Shown here piece after piece: positions 54,991-63,009 of a stretch of DNA of 64,000 nucleotides. This stretch comes from Rhodoblastus sp963704565. Lineage in GTDB: Bacteria; Pseudomonadota; Alphaproteobacteria; Rhizobiales; Beijerinckiaceae. The stretch's first letter is position 1. Every line of letters begins with the position of its first letter. The translations under genes were made by a program, and so were the position numbers. The stretch is from positions 3,038,001-3,102,000 of the forward strand of contig OY969917.1 of NCBI GenBank assembly GCA_963704565.1. Reading direction: 5' to 3'. Below the pieces are notes generated by a model, which was not told where the DNA came from, ran no database searches, and worked only from the letters and a program-made list of their open reading frames with translations.

Positions 54991-56628
54991 ATGGATCGCT
55001 TCGATTATGTCATTGTGGGCGGAGGTTCGGCGGGCGCGACGCTCGCCTCGCGCCTGAGCGAGAATCCCGCCGTTTCAGTCTGCCTGCTCGAAGCGGGTGG
55101 TCGGGGCGACAGCCTTTTCGTCCGCGTTCCCGCCGGCACGGTGGCGATGATTTCGGGCCGGCCCAAAATCAACAATTGGGCGTTATGGACGACGCCGCAG
55201 CCCGGCTTGAAGGGGCGCCGGGGCTTTCAGCCGCGCGGCAAGGCGCTCGGCGGGTCGTCCGCCATCAACGCCATGCTTTATGTGCGCGGCCATCGCGCCG
55301 ACTATGATCATTGGGCTGAACTCGGCTGCGACGGCTGGTCGTGGGACGAGGTTCTGCCCTATTTCCGCAAGGCGGAAAACAATGTCTGGGGCGCGGACGA
55401 TTTCCATGGCGGCTCCGGCCCGCTGCAGGTTTCCGACCAGCAGAGTCCTCGGTCGATCACGCAGGCCTTCATCGAGTCGGCGGCGCAAAGACGATACCGC
55501 GTTCGCCGCGATTTCAACGACGGCGACAACGAGGGCGTCGGCCTTTATCAGGTGACGCAATTTCATGACGCCGCACGGCGCGGCGAACGTTGTTCGGCCG
55601 CTGCGGCCTATCTTCATCCGGTGATGGGAAAGCGGCCGAATTTGTCGGTTCTGACCCGCGCCCGCGCCGTCAGGATCCGCTTCGAAGGCAAACGCGCCGT
55701 CGGCGTCGAATTCCTGCAAGACGGATCGAAGCAATTCGCCGCCGCGCGGCGCGAGGTCGTTGTCAGCGGCGGCGCGTTCGGGACGCCCCAATTGCTGCAA
55801 TTGTCCGGCGTCGGCCGGCCCGAGGACATTCGGCCCCATGGCGTCGAAATGGTCCATGAATCGCCCGGCGTGGGGCAGAACCTCCAGGACCATCTGGATT
55901 TCATTCTGGCGTGGAAGACCCGCGACACCGACAATTTCGGCATAGGGCCCGTGGCGGCGGCGAAGCTGCTCAAACAGGCCATGGCCTGGCGGCGCGACGG
56001 CAGCGGCATGCTTGCGACGCCCTTCGCCGAGGGCGCGGGCTTTCTCAAGACCCTGCCGGGCCTCGAGCGCCCGGACGCGCAATTGCATTTTGTCATTGGC
56101 GTCGTCGACAATCACGCCCGCAAGCTGCATGCGGGCCATGGCTTCTGCCTGCATGCCTGCGCGCTTTATCCCCATTCGCGCGGGCGGGTTTTCCTTGAAA
56201 GCGCCGACCCGACCGCGCCGCCGGGGATCGATCCCTGTTTCCTCGCGGACCGCCGCGATCTCGAAACCTTGATCCGCGCCGCCAAGCTTGCGCGCGAGAT
56301 CGTGCTGACCCTGCCTTTGGCCGCTTATTGCGACAAGGAATTGTTCGGCGTCAGGGACGACATGACGGACGCCGAATGGGAAGACCATATCCGCTCGCGC
56401 GCGGATACGATCTATCATCCGGTCGGAACTTGCCGGATGGGCGCGGACGAAATGGCCGTCGTCGACCCGCAACTCCGCGTTCGCGGACTGGACGGCCTGA
56501 GGGTCGTCGACGCCTCCATCATGCCCACGCTGATCGGCGGCAACACCAATGCGCCAACCGTTATGATCGCCGAAAAAGCCGCGGATCTGATTGGCGGCGC
56601 GGAAACGGCCAGCGCCGCAGCCCGATGA
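54991..56628 (+). CDS. GMC-family FAD-dependent alcohol dehydrogenase
   Basis: A 545-residue glucose-methanol-choline oxidoreductase. The FAD-binding motif is YVIVGGGSAGATLASRLSE at the N-terminus, GKALGGSSAINAMLYVRG is GMC signature one, SGGAFGTPQLLQLSGVG is signature two, and the active His is in YHPVGTCRMG. It resembles AlkJ and choline dehydrogenase. In this context oxidation of a long-chain alcohol is plausible but unproven. The ATG at 54991 has GGGAG 6 nt upstream. Confidence 0.9.
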   Translation: MDRFDYVIVGGGSAGATLASRLSENPAVSVCLLEAGGRGDSLFVRVPAGTVAMISGRPKINNWALWTTPQPGLKGRRGFQPRGKALGGSSAINAMLYVRGHRADYDHWAELGCDGWSWDEVLPYFRKAENNVWGADDFHGGSGPLQVSDQQSPRSITQAFIESAAQRRYRVRRDFNDGDNEGVGLYQVTQFHDAARRGERCSAAAAYLHPVMGKRPNLSVLTRARAVRIRFEGKRAVGVEFLQDGSKQFAAARREVVVSGGAFGTPQLLQLSGVGRPEDIRPHGVEMVHESPGVGQNLQDHLDFILAWKTRDTDNFGIGPVAAAKLLKQAMAWRRDGSGMLATPFAEGAGFLKTLPGLERPDAQLHFVIGVVDNHARKLHAGHGFCLHACALYPHSRGRVFLESADPTAPPGIDPCFLADRRDLETLIRAAKLAREIVLTLPLAAYCDKELFGVRDDMTDAEWEDHIRSRADTIYHPVGTCRMGADEMAVVDPQLRVRGLDGLRVVDASIMPTLIGGNTNAPTVMIAEKAADLIGGAETASAAAR

Positions 56629-56826
56629 TTTCTCATCCTTGAGACGGACGAAAAATTTACGCGGCGAATGGCTGTGGAGGAATGACGGCTTTGCATGGCG
56701 ATTCGGCCGCTCGTCTATTTGTCGCGAGGGGCCGGAATGGTTCGGAGGACTAAACCGCTTTCGCGGTAGGGGCGGCGAGAAGCGGCGAGATTCGTGATCG
56801 TGCAATTCCTGAGGCGACGCGGCTGA

Positions 56827-56867
56827 CCTGTCTCAAAATCGTGGGGTTCAACCCCATGCGAGACAGG
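56827..56867 (+). promoter_or_regulatory. Hairpin covering the integrase ribosome binding site, copy 1
   Basis: CCTGTCTC (56827-56834) pairs with GAGACAGG (56860-56867), with an inner hairpin TGGGGTT/AACCCCA. The downstream arm contains the start of the AGGAG Shine-Dalgarno of the integrase, so the structure could limit its translation. Confidence 0.6.
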
Positions 56868-56877
56868 AGCTTTCGCG

Positions 56878-57753
56878 ATGATCGACAAGCCAAACAGCCC
56901 ATTGCGCCAGCGCATGACCGAGGACATGACGGCGCGCCGCTTCACCGAGAAGGTCCAGAAGGACTACATCCGCCACGTGCGGAACTTCGCGGTCTTTCTC
57001 CGCCGTTCGCCGGACGCCGCCACGGCCGAGGACGTTCGGCTCTTCCAGCTGCATATGGCCAATCGGCAGATCGGCGCGCCGACCATCAACGCCGCCGTCG
57101 CCGCGCTGCGGTTCTTCTTCAACGTCACGCTCGAACGGCCTGAACTCGCCCGCCATCTCGCTGGCGTGCATAAGCCGCGCAGGGCGCCGGTGGTGCTGAA
57201 CCAGGAGGAGGTGGCCCGCCTCCTCGAAGCCGCGCCCGGCCTCAAGTACAAGGCCGCCTTCGGCGTCGCCTATGGCGCGGGATTGCGCGTCTCCGAGGTC
57301 GTGGCGCTCAAGGTGTCGGACATCGACAGCAAGCGCATGACCTTGCGGGTCGAGCAGGGCAAGGGTCAGCGCGACCGCTATGTCATGCTCTCGCCGCAAC
57401 TGCTCGAATGGCTGCGCGACTGGTGGCGGGCGGCGCGGCCCCAGGCCTGGCTGTTTCCCGGGCAGAACCCGGTCAACCCGATGTCGGCGCGCCAGTTGAG
57501 CCGCGTTGTGCGCGAAACGGCGCGGACAGCTGGCATCGCCAAGCGCGTGTCGCCCCACACCCTGCGGCACAGCTTCGCCACCCATCTGCTCGAACAGAAC
57601 GTCGACATCCGCGTCATCCAGGTCCTGCTCGGACACGCCAAGCTGGAGACGACGGCGCTTTACACCCGCGTCGCCGTCAACACGATCCGCGACGTCACCA
57701 GCCCGCTGGAAAAGCTCACCGCGAACCTCACCGGGCGCGCGCCGCCCGTTTGA
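56878..57753 (+). CDS. Tyrosine recombinase/integrase of the IS91-type element, copy 1
   Basis: A 291-residue XerC/D-like tyrosine recombinase with an N-terminal SAM-like core-binding domain (residues about 12-95) and a C-terminal catalytic domain. Visible active-site residues are Arg in GAGLRVSEVV, His-x2-Arg in PHTLRHSFATHLL, His in LLGHAKLETT and Tyr in ALYTRV. The ATG at 56878 has AGGAG about 8 nt upstream. It lies 10 bp before the transposase gene. A subgroup of IS91-family elements is known to carry such a gene. Confidence 0.93.
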   Translation: MIDKPNSPLRQRMTEDMTARRFTEKVQKDYIRHVRNFAVFLRRSPDAATAEDVRLFQLHMANRQIGAPTINAAVAALRFFFNVTLERPELARHLAGVHKPRRAPVVLNQEEVARLLEAAPGLKYKAAFGVAYGAGLRVSEVVALKVSDIDSKRMTLRVEQGKGQRDRYVMLSPQLLEWLRDWWRAARPQAWLFPGQNPVNPMSARQLSRVVRETARTAGIAKRVSPHTLRHSFATHLLEQNVDIRVIQVLLGHAKLETTALYTRVAVNTIRDVTSPLEKLTANLTGRAPPV

Positions 57754-57763
57754 CGCACGCCGC

Positions 57764-58969
57764 ATGCCGCGGCCTCATCTTGAAGTCGCCGACATTTTTC
57801 ACGCCCATGGCGCGGACTGGCGCAAGGCCAACGCCGGTCATGTCAGCCTCGCCCAATTGAAGGCGATGTCGGCGATCGAAAACTGCCGCACCTCCGCGCT
57901 CGGCGGTCATGTCGAGCGCTGCGAGGACTGCGCGCATACGCGCATCTCCTATAACTCCTGCCGCAACCGCCATTGTCCCAAGTGTCAGGCCGCCGCCGCC
58001 CGACAATGGCTGGCAGAACGAGAAGCCGAACTGCTGCCGGCTCCCTATTTCCACGTCGTCTTCACCGTGCCGGCCGCGGTCGCGGCGATCGCTTTCCAGA
58101 ACAAGGCCGTCGTCTACGATCTGCTGTTCAAGGCGGCGGCCGAGACCCTGACCACCATCGCCGCCGATCCCAAACATCTCGGCGCCCGCATCGGCCTCAC
58201 CGCCGTCCTGCACACATGGGGCTCGGCGCTGACCCATCATCCCCATGTCCACATCATCGTTCCCGGCGGCGGCCTGTCGCCGGACGGATCGCGCTGGATC
58301 GCCTGCAAGCCGGGCTTTTTCCTGTCGGTGCGCGTGCTCTCGCGCTTGTTCCGGCGGCTGTTCCTCGAAGGTCTCGCCACGCTGAACGCCGCCGGCCGCC
58401 TCACCTTCTTCGGCGATCTGGCGCCGCTCGCCGACAGAGAGGCTTTCGCCGCAGCCCTCGCGCCTTTGCGTCGCTCCGAATGGGTCGTTTACGCCAAGCG
58501 GCCCTTCGCCGGTCCAAAGGCTGTGCTCGCCTATTTGTCGCGCTATACCCATCGGGTCGCCATCTCGAACTCCCGGCTCATCGCGCTCGACGACGCGGGC
58601 GTCACCTTCAAATGGAAAGATTATCGGATCAAGGAAGGCGACCAGCTCAAGACCATGACGCTCGACGGGCCTGAGTTCATCCGCCGGTTTCTCATGCACG
58701 TGCTGCCAAGCGGCTTCCACCGCATCCGCCACTACGGCCTGTTCGCCAGCGCGGCGCGAGCCCGCAACATCGAGCGCGCCCGCGCGTTACTGGCCGTCGC
58801 CGAGACCCCGCCGCAACAACAGCCCGAGACGGATGGCGACGCCGATCCCGTTGACGGCGCGCACAAATGCCCCTGCTGCGGCGGCCGGATGATCATCATC
58901 GAAACGTTTGAAGGCGTGCGCCCCGCGCCGCCGGCCTCGCCCTGTCGGATCAGGATCGACACCTCATGA
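57764..58969 (+). CDS. IS91-family Y2 transposase, copy 1
   Basis: A 401-residue HUH rolling-circle transposase. The N-terminal zinc-binding domain has CEDC and CRNRHCPKC. The HUH motif is HHPHVHIIVPGGGL and the two catalytic tyrosines lie in YLSRYTHRVAIS (Tyr-x3-Tyr). A C-terminal CPCCGG finger follows. The ATG at 57764 (MPRPHLEVADIFHAHG) is preferred, since the upstream frame only shadows the integrase. Confidence 0.94.
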   Translation: MPRPHLEVADIFHAHGADWRKANAGHVSLAQLKAMSAIENCRTSALGGHVERCEDCAHTRISYNSCRNRHCPKCQAAAARQWLAEREAELLPAPYFHVVFTVPAAVAAIAFQNKAVVYDLLFKAAAETLTTIAADPKHLGARIGLTAVLHTWGSALTHHPHVHIIVPGGGLSPDGSRWIACKPGFFLSVRVLSRLFRRLFLEGLATLNAAGRLTFFGDLAPLADREAFAAALAPLRRSEWVVYAKRPFAGPKAVLAYLSRYTHRVAISNSRLIALDDAGVTFKWKDYRIKEGDQLKTMTLDGPEFIRRFLMHVLPSGFHRIRHYGLFASAARARNIERARALLAVAETPPQQQPETDGDADPVDGAHKCPCCGGRMIIIETFEGVRPAPPASPCRIRIDTS

Positions 58970-59208
58970 CCATGACCCCACTTCCCGCTCCCCAGTTCTG
59001 CTTGCCTTCGCCGCCGACCTCGTTCTGGCCCGGGCGCGCCGCGCCCGAAACGCCCGCCCAAAGCTGCTTCAGCCCCATGACCTTCGGAAAAATCTACGCG
59101 CGGATCGCCCAAATCGCCTCCTCGCCGCACGTCACACCGTCAAATACCGGCGCCAAAGCGCAAAACAGACGCCCCGTTGCCCTGACCGCCGTCTTCAAAT
59201 CCCCATAG
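58966..59208 (+). CDS. Possible small ORF of the IS91-type element, copy 1
   Basis: An 80-residue frame whose ATG overlaps the transposase stop as ATGA. It is Pro/Ser/Ala-rich with no recognisable domain. It may be translated by coupling or may be chance; there is no independent support. Confidence 0.3.
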   Translation: MTMTPLPAPQFCLPSPPTSFWPGRAAPETPAQSCFSPMTFGKIYARIAQIASSPHVTPSNTGAKAQNRRPVALTAVFKSP

Positions 59209-59264
59209 CGAGCCTCGCGGCAACGGAGCCTTTCCGGCCCGCGGTTTCCTCCTTCGGAGGCTTT

Positions 59265-59315
59265 CGGTCGCCGGCCCCGCGCCGACCCGATCACGCGTGT
59301 GGGGGCCGGCGACCG
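59265..59315 (+). other. Subterminal hairpin of the IS91-type element, copy 1
   Basis: CGGTCGCCGGCCCC and GGGGCCGGCGACCG form a perfect 14-bp stem with a 23-nt loop, 13 bp from the right end. Rolling-circle elements carry such hairpins at a terminus, so this could mark the origin or terminus end. Confidence 0.6.
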
Positions 59316-59328
59316 AAACCCTTCACAA

Positions 59329-59447
59329 AACCAGAATCCGGGCCAATCAGCCGCAAACTTTCCCTCGTGGCGCATGCTTAACCCTTGCGCTTTCGACTGC
59401 CCATGCTCAGGAACCCGTCCTTCGGTCCAGGACCGCTTCCCGCCGAT
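59329..59447. other. 119-bp spacer between the two IS91-type copies
   Basis: Sequence not shared with either element's other flank. It starts AACCAGAATCCGGGCC and ends CCCGCCGAT. No gene is visible, except that a minus-strand ATG near 59375 opens a short frame (MRHEGKFAADWPGFWF) running into the element, perhaps a truncated gene. Confidence 0.7.
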
Positions 59448-59527
59448 GGACTAAACCGCTTTCGCGGTAGGGGCGGCGAGAAGCGGCGAGATTCGTGATC
59501 GTGCAATTCCTGAGGCGACGCGGCTGA

Positions 59528-59568
59528 CCTGTCTCAAAATCGTGGGGTTCAACCCCATGCGAGACAGG
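59528..59568 (+). promoter_or_regulatory. Hairpin covering the integrase ribosome binding site, copy 2
   Basis: Same CCTGTCTC/GAGACAGG structure as in copy 1, shifted by 2,701 bp. Confidence 0.6.
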
Positions 59569-59578
59569 AGCTTTCGCG

Positions 59579-60454
59579 ATGATCGACAAGCCAAACAGCC
59601 CATTGCGCCAGCGCATGACCGAGGACATGACGGCGCGCCGCTTCACCGAGAAGGTCCAGAAGGACTACATCCGCCACGTGCGGAACTTCGCGGTCTTTCT
59701 CCGCCGTTCGCCGGACGCCGCCACGGCCGAGGACGTTCGGCTCTTCCAGCTGCATATGGCCAATCGGCAGATCGGCGCGCCGACCATCAACGCCGCCGTC
59801 GCCGCGCTGCGGTTCTTCTTCAACGTCACGCTCGAACGGCCTGAACTCGCCCGCCATCTCGCTGGCGTGCATAAGCCGCGCAGGGCGCCGGTGGTGCTGA
59901 ACCAGGAGGAGGTGGCCCGCCTCCTCGAAGCCGCGCCCGGCCTCAAGTACAAGGCCGCCTTCGGCGTCGCCTATGGCGCGGGATTGCGCGTCTCCGAGGT
60001 CGTGGCGCTCAAGGTGTCGGACATCGACAGCAAGCGCATGACCTTGCGGGTCGAGCAGGGCAAGGGTCAGCGCGACCGCTATGTCATGCTCTCGCCGCAA
60101 CTGCTCGAATGGCTGCGCGACTGGTGGCGGGCGGCGCGGCCCCAGGCCTGGCTGTTTCCCGGGCAGAACCCGGTCAACCCGATGTCGGCGCGCCAGTTGA
60201 GCCGCGTTGTGCGCGAAACGGCGCGGACAGCTGGCATCGCCAAGCGCGTGTCGCCCCACACCCTGCGGCACAGCTTCGCCACCCATCTGCTCGAACAGAA
60301 CGTCGACATCCGCGTCATCCAGGTCCTGCTCGGACACGCCAAGCTGGAGACGACGGCGCTTTACACCCGCGTCGCCGTCAACACGATCCGCGACGTCACC
60401 AGCCCGCTGGAAAAGCTCACCGCGAACCTCACCGGGCGCGCGCCGCCCGTTTGA
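59579..60454 (+). CDS. Tyrosine recombinase/integrase of the IS91-type element, copy 2
   Basis: Identical in translation to the copy at 56878: 291 residues with the Arg, His-x2-Arg, His and Tyr active-site set. Both copies appear intact, so either could be active. Confidence 0.93.
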   Translation: MIDKPNSPLRQRMTEDMTARRFTEKVQKDYIRHVRNFAVFLRRSPDAATAEDVRLFQLHMANRQIGAPTINAAVAALRFFFNVTLERPELARHLAGVHKPRRAPVVLNQEEVARLLEAAPGLKYKAAFGVAYGAGLRVSEVVALKVSDIDSKRMTLRVEQGKGQRDRYVMLSPQLLEWLRDWWRAARPQAWLFPGQNPVNPMSARQLSRVVRETARTAGIAKRVSPHTLRHSFATHLLEQNVDIRVIQVLLGHAKLETTALYTRVAVNTIRDVTSPLEKLTANLTGRAPPV

Positions 60455-60464
60455 CGCACGCCGC

Positions 60465-61670
60465 ATGCCGCGGCCTCATCTTGAAGTCGCCGACATTTTT
60501 CACGCCCATGGCGCGGACTGGCGCAAGGCCAACGCCGGTCATGTCAGCCTCGCCCAATTGAAGGCGATGTCGGCGATCGAAAACTGCCGCACCTCCGCGC
60601 TCGGCGGTCATGTCGAGCGCTGCGAGGACTGCGCGCATACGCGCATCTCCTATAACTCCTGCCGCAACCGCCATTGTCCCAAGTGTCAGGCCGCCGCCGC
60701 CCGACAATGGCTGGCAGAACGAGAAGCCGAACTGCTGCCGGCTCCCTATTTCCACGTCGTCTTCACCGTGCCGGCCGCGGTCGCGGCGATCGCTTTCCAG
60801 AACAAGGCCGTCGTCTACGATCTGCTGTTCAAGGCGGCGGCCGAGACCCTGACCACCATCGCCGCCGATCCCAAACATCTCGGCGCCCGCATCGGCCTCA
60901 CCGCCGTCCTGCACACATGGGGCTCGGCGCTGACCCATCATCCCCATGTCCACATCATCGTTCCCGGCGGCGGCCTGTCGCCGGACGGATCGCGCTGGAT
61001 CGCCTGCAAGCCGGGCTTTTTCCTGTCGGTGCGCGTGCTCTCGCGCTTGTTCCGGCGGCTGTTCCTCGAAGGTCTCGCCACGCTGAACGCCGCCGGCCGC
61101 CTCACCTTCTTCGGCGATCTGGCGCCGCTCGCCGACAGAGAGGCTTTCGCCGCAGCCCTCGCGCCTTTGCGTCGCTCCGAATGGGTCGTTTACGCCAAGC
61201 GGCCCTTCGCCGGTCCAAAGGCTGTGCTCGCCTATTTGTCGCGCTATACCCATCGGGTCGCCATCTCGAACTCCCGGCTCATCGCGCTCGACGACGCGGG
61301 CGTCACCTTCAAATGGAAAGATTATCGGATCAAGGAAGGCGACCAGCTCAAGACCATGACGCTCGACGGGCCTGAGTTCATCCGCCGGTTTCTCATGCAC
61401 GTGCTGCCAAGCGGCTTCCACCGCATCCGCCACTACGGCCTGTTCGCCAGCGCGGCGCGAGCCCGCAACATCGAGCGCGCCCGCGCGTTACTGGCCGTCG
61501 CCGAGACCCCGCCGCAACAACAGCCCGAGACGGATGGCGACGCCGATCCCGTTGACGGCGCGCACAAATGCCCCTGCTGCGGCGGCCGGATGATCATCAT
61601 CGAAACGTTTGAAGGCGTGCGCCCCGCGCCGCCGGCCTCGCCCTGTCGGATCAGGATCGACACCTCATGA
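60465..61670 (+). CDS. IS91-family Y2 transposase, copy 2
   Basis: Identical in translation to the copy at 57764: 401 residues with N-terminal Cys clusters, HHPHVHIIV and YLSRY. No frameshift or stop is seen. Confidence 0.94.
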   Translation: MPRPHLEVADIFHAHGADWRKANAGHVSLAQLKAMSAIENCRTSALGGHVERCEDCAHTRISYNSCRNRHCPKCQAAAARQWLAEREAELLPAPYFHVVFTVPAAVAAIAFQNKAVVYDLLFKAAAETLTTIAADPKHLGARIGLTAVLHTWGSALTHHPHVHIIVPGGGLSPDGSRWIACKPGFFLSVRVLSRLFRRLFLEGLATLNAAGRLTFFGDLAPLADREAFAAALAPLRRSEWVVYAKRPFAGPKAVLAYLSRYTHRVAISNSRLIALDDAGVTFKWKDYRIKEGDQLKTMTLDGPEFIRRFLMHVLPSGFHRIRHYGLFASAARARNIERARALLAVAETPPQQQPETDGDADPVDGAHKCPCCGGRMIIIETFEGVRPAPPASPCRIRIDTS

Positions 61671-61909
61671 CCATGACCCCACTTCCCGCTCCCCAGTTCT
61701 GCTTGCCTTCGCCGCCGACCTCGTTCTGGCCCGGGCGCGCCGCGCCCGAAACGCCCGCCCAAAGCTGCTTCAGCCCCATGACCTTCGGAAAAATCTACGC
61801 GCGGATCGCCCAAATCGCCTCCTCGCCGCACGTCACACCGTCAAATACCGGCGCCAAAGCGCAAAACAGACGCCCCGTTGCCCTGACCGCCGTCTTCAAA
61901 TCCCCATAG
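61667..61909 (+). CDS. Possible small ORF of the IS91-type element, copy 2
   Basis: The same 80-residue frame as at 58966, again overlapping the transposase stop by four bases. Coding status is doubtful. Confidence 0.3.
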   Translation: MTMTPLPAPQFCLPSPPTSFWPGRAAPETPAQSCFSPMTFGKIYARIAQIASSPHVTPSNTGAKAQNRRPVALTAVFKSP

Positions 61910-61965
61910 CGAGCCTCGCGGCAACGGAGCCTTTCCGGCCCGCGGTTTCCTCCTTCGGAGGCTTT

Positions 61966-62016
61966 CGGTCGCCGGCCCCGCGCCGACCCGATCACGCGTG
62001 TGGGGGCCGGCGACCG
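61966..62016 (+). other. Subterminal hairpin of the IS91-type element, copy 2
   Basis: Same 14-bp GC-rich stem as at 59265-59315, 13 bp before the right end of copy 2. Confidence 0.6.
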
Positions 62017-62029
62017 AAACCCTTCACAA

Positions 62030-62392
62030 TCAGAGCCTGTGGCCTTGAACTTTTGGGCCAAGCTCCGCCGGTAACGGTCGATAGGTTTAGGGGCGACACC
62101 GTTGGCGTCAATCCTATTTTGAGATATCCGCGGTGGTGCAGCGTCAGAAATGGGGCGACTTCGTCGCTCGGGTTGAAACGAGGGTCAACAAAGCGCATAT
62201 CAATCAATACACTGATAAATAAGAATAAAATTAATCAGCGATGCGGACGCTCTCTCCGCCAGATCGTCCTGTAAACCTTAATTAATTCAAATCGTTGCGC
62301 CGTGGTCGCGCGGGCGCGGCTGAAATTGTTCCTACCTTGTGTTGAGCGGCGCCGGGCTTCGGGTATTGTCGAAGCCTTACAGGAGCGCGTCC
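62030..62392. other. Intergenic scar right of the IS91-type pair
   Basis: About 360 bp without an intact gene. The middle (about 62200-62295) is clearly AT-richer than the rest of the window (TAAATAAGAATAAAATTAAT). On the minus strand a short frame from an ATG at 62207 (MIDMRFVDPRFNPSDEVAPF) runs into the element end and may be the remnant of an interrupted gene. Confidence 0.5.
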
Positions 62393-62932
62393 ATGCAGAA
62401 TCATCTCGTTCTTACCGTCATCGGCCGCGACCGGCCGGGCCTGGTGAGCGCGGTTTCGGAGACCGTCCTGGCGGGCGGCGGCAATTGGCTCGACACCCGC
62501 ATGGCGAGCCTGTCCGGCCAATTCGCCGGCATGCTGCTGGTCGCCATCGCGCCGGAAAAAGCCGACGCGCTGGTCGCATCCTTGCGCAAGCTGGAAGCGC
62601 AAGGGTTGCATTTCGTCATCGAAAAGAGCGAGGCGCCGCCGCCGGTCGGCGGCCGCGCGCTGCGGCTCGAACTGGTCGGCCTCGACCGGCCCGGCATCAT
62701 TCGCGACATATCGCATGTCCTGGCCGAGCAGAATGTCAGCATCGCCGAACTCGAAAGCGAATGCGTGAGCGGGTCGTTCTCGGGCGAAGCCATGTTCAAG
62801 GCCAAGGCGCTGCTGACTCTGCCCGACGACCTTCATGTCGAAGACTTGCGCGAGTCGCTTGAGGCAATCGCCCATGAACTGATGGTCGATCTCACGCTCG
62901 ACGACAATCCGGCGCGCGTTCACGCGCTTTAG
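62393..62932 (+). CDS. ACT-domain protein, glycine cleavage repressor (GcvR)-like
   Basis: A 179-residue protein made of two ACT domains: HLVLTVIGRDRPGLVSAVSE at the start and RLELVGLDRPGIIRDISHVL near residue 90. This is the layout of GcvR, which senses glycine and controls the gcv regulator in enterics. In alphaproteobacteria the target is less clear. The ATG at 62393 has AGGAG 7 nt upstream. It stands alone between the mobile elements and the hydrogenase gene. Confidence 0.85.
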   Translation: MQNHLVLTVIGRDRPGLVSAVSETVLAGGGNWLDTRMASLSGQFAGMLLVAIAPEKADALVASLRKLEAQGLHFVIEKSEAPPPVGGRALRLELVGLDRPGIIRDISHVLAEQNVSIAELESECVSGSFSGEAMFKAKALLTLPDDLHVEDLRESLEAIAHELMVDLTLDDNPARVHAL

Positions 62933-63009
62933 GCTCCCGCCATGGCGCCCGCCCCTTCATCGACGCGCCTTCCCGCGAAGTCTTTCACCACGGCTCAGGG
63001 AGCGCGGGA

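Larger units (their letters stand above)
56747..59328 (+). mobile_element. IS91-type element with tyrosine recombinase, copy 1
   Basis: A 2,582-bp unit beginning GGACTAAACCGCTTTCGCGG and ending CGACCGAAACCCTTCACAA. It is repeated at 59448-62029 with a period of 2,701 bp; all reading frames translate identically in the two copies. It encodes an integrase, a Y2 transposase and perhaps a small third protein. There are no inverted terminal repeats and no visible target duplication, as expected of rolling-circle elements. The 118 bp to its left hold no gene I can identify. Confidence 0.88.
59448..62029 (+). mobile_element. IS91-type element with tyrosine recombinase, copy 2
   Basis: Second copy of the 2,582-bp unit in the same orientation, with identical translations in every frame. 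Near-perfect identity implies a recent duplication or insertion. The flanks after the right end differ between copies (AACC after copy 1, TCAG after copy 2), which fixes the boundary. Confidence 0.88.

Noticed and set aside
56747..62029. The tandem pair as a composite transposon carrying cargo
   Set aside because: Only 119 bp with no intact gene lies between the copies.
44350..62392. Attachment-site duplication of the tRNA-Ser 3' end at the far side of the lipid locus
   Set aside because: No second copy of the tRNA end (GGGTTCGAATCCCGC) was seen between 44.4 and 62.4 kb.
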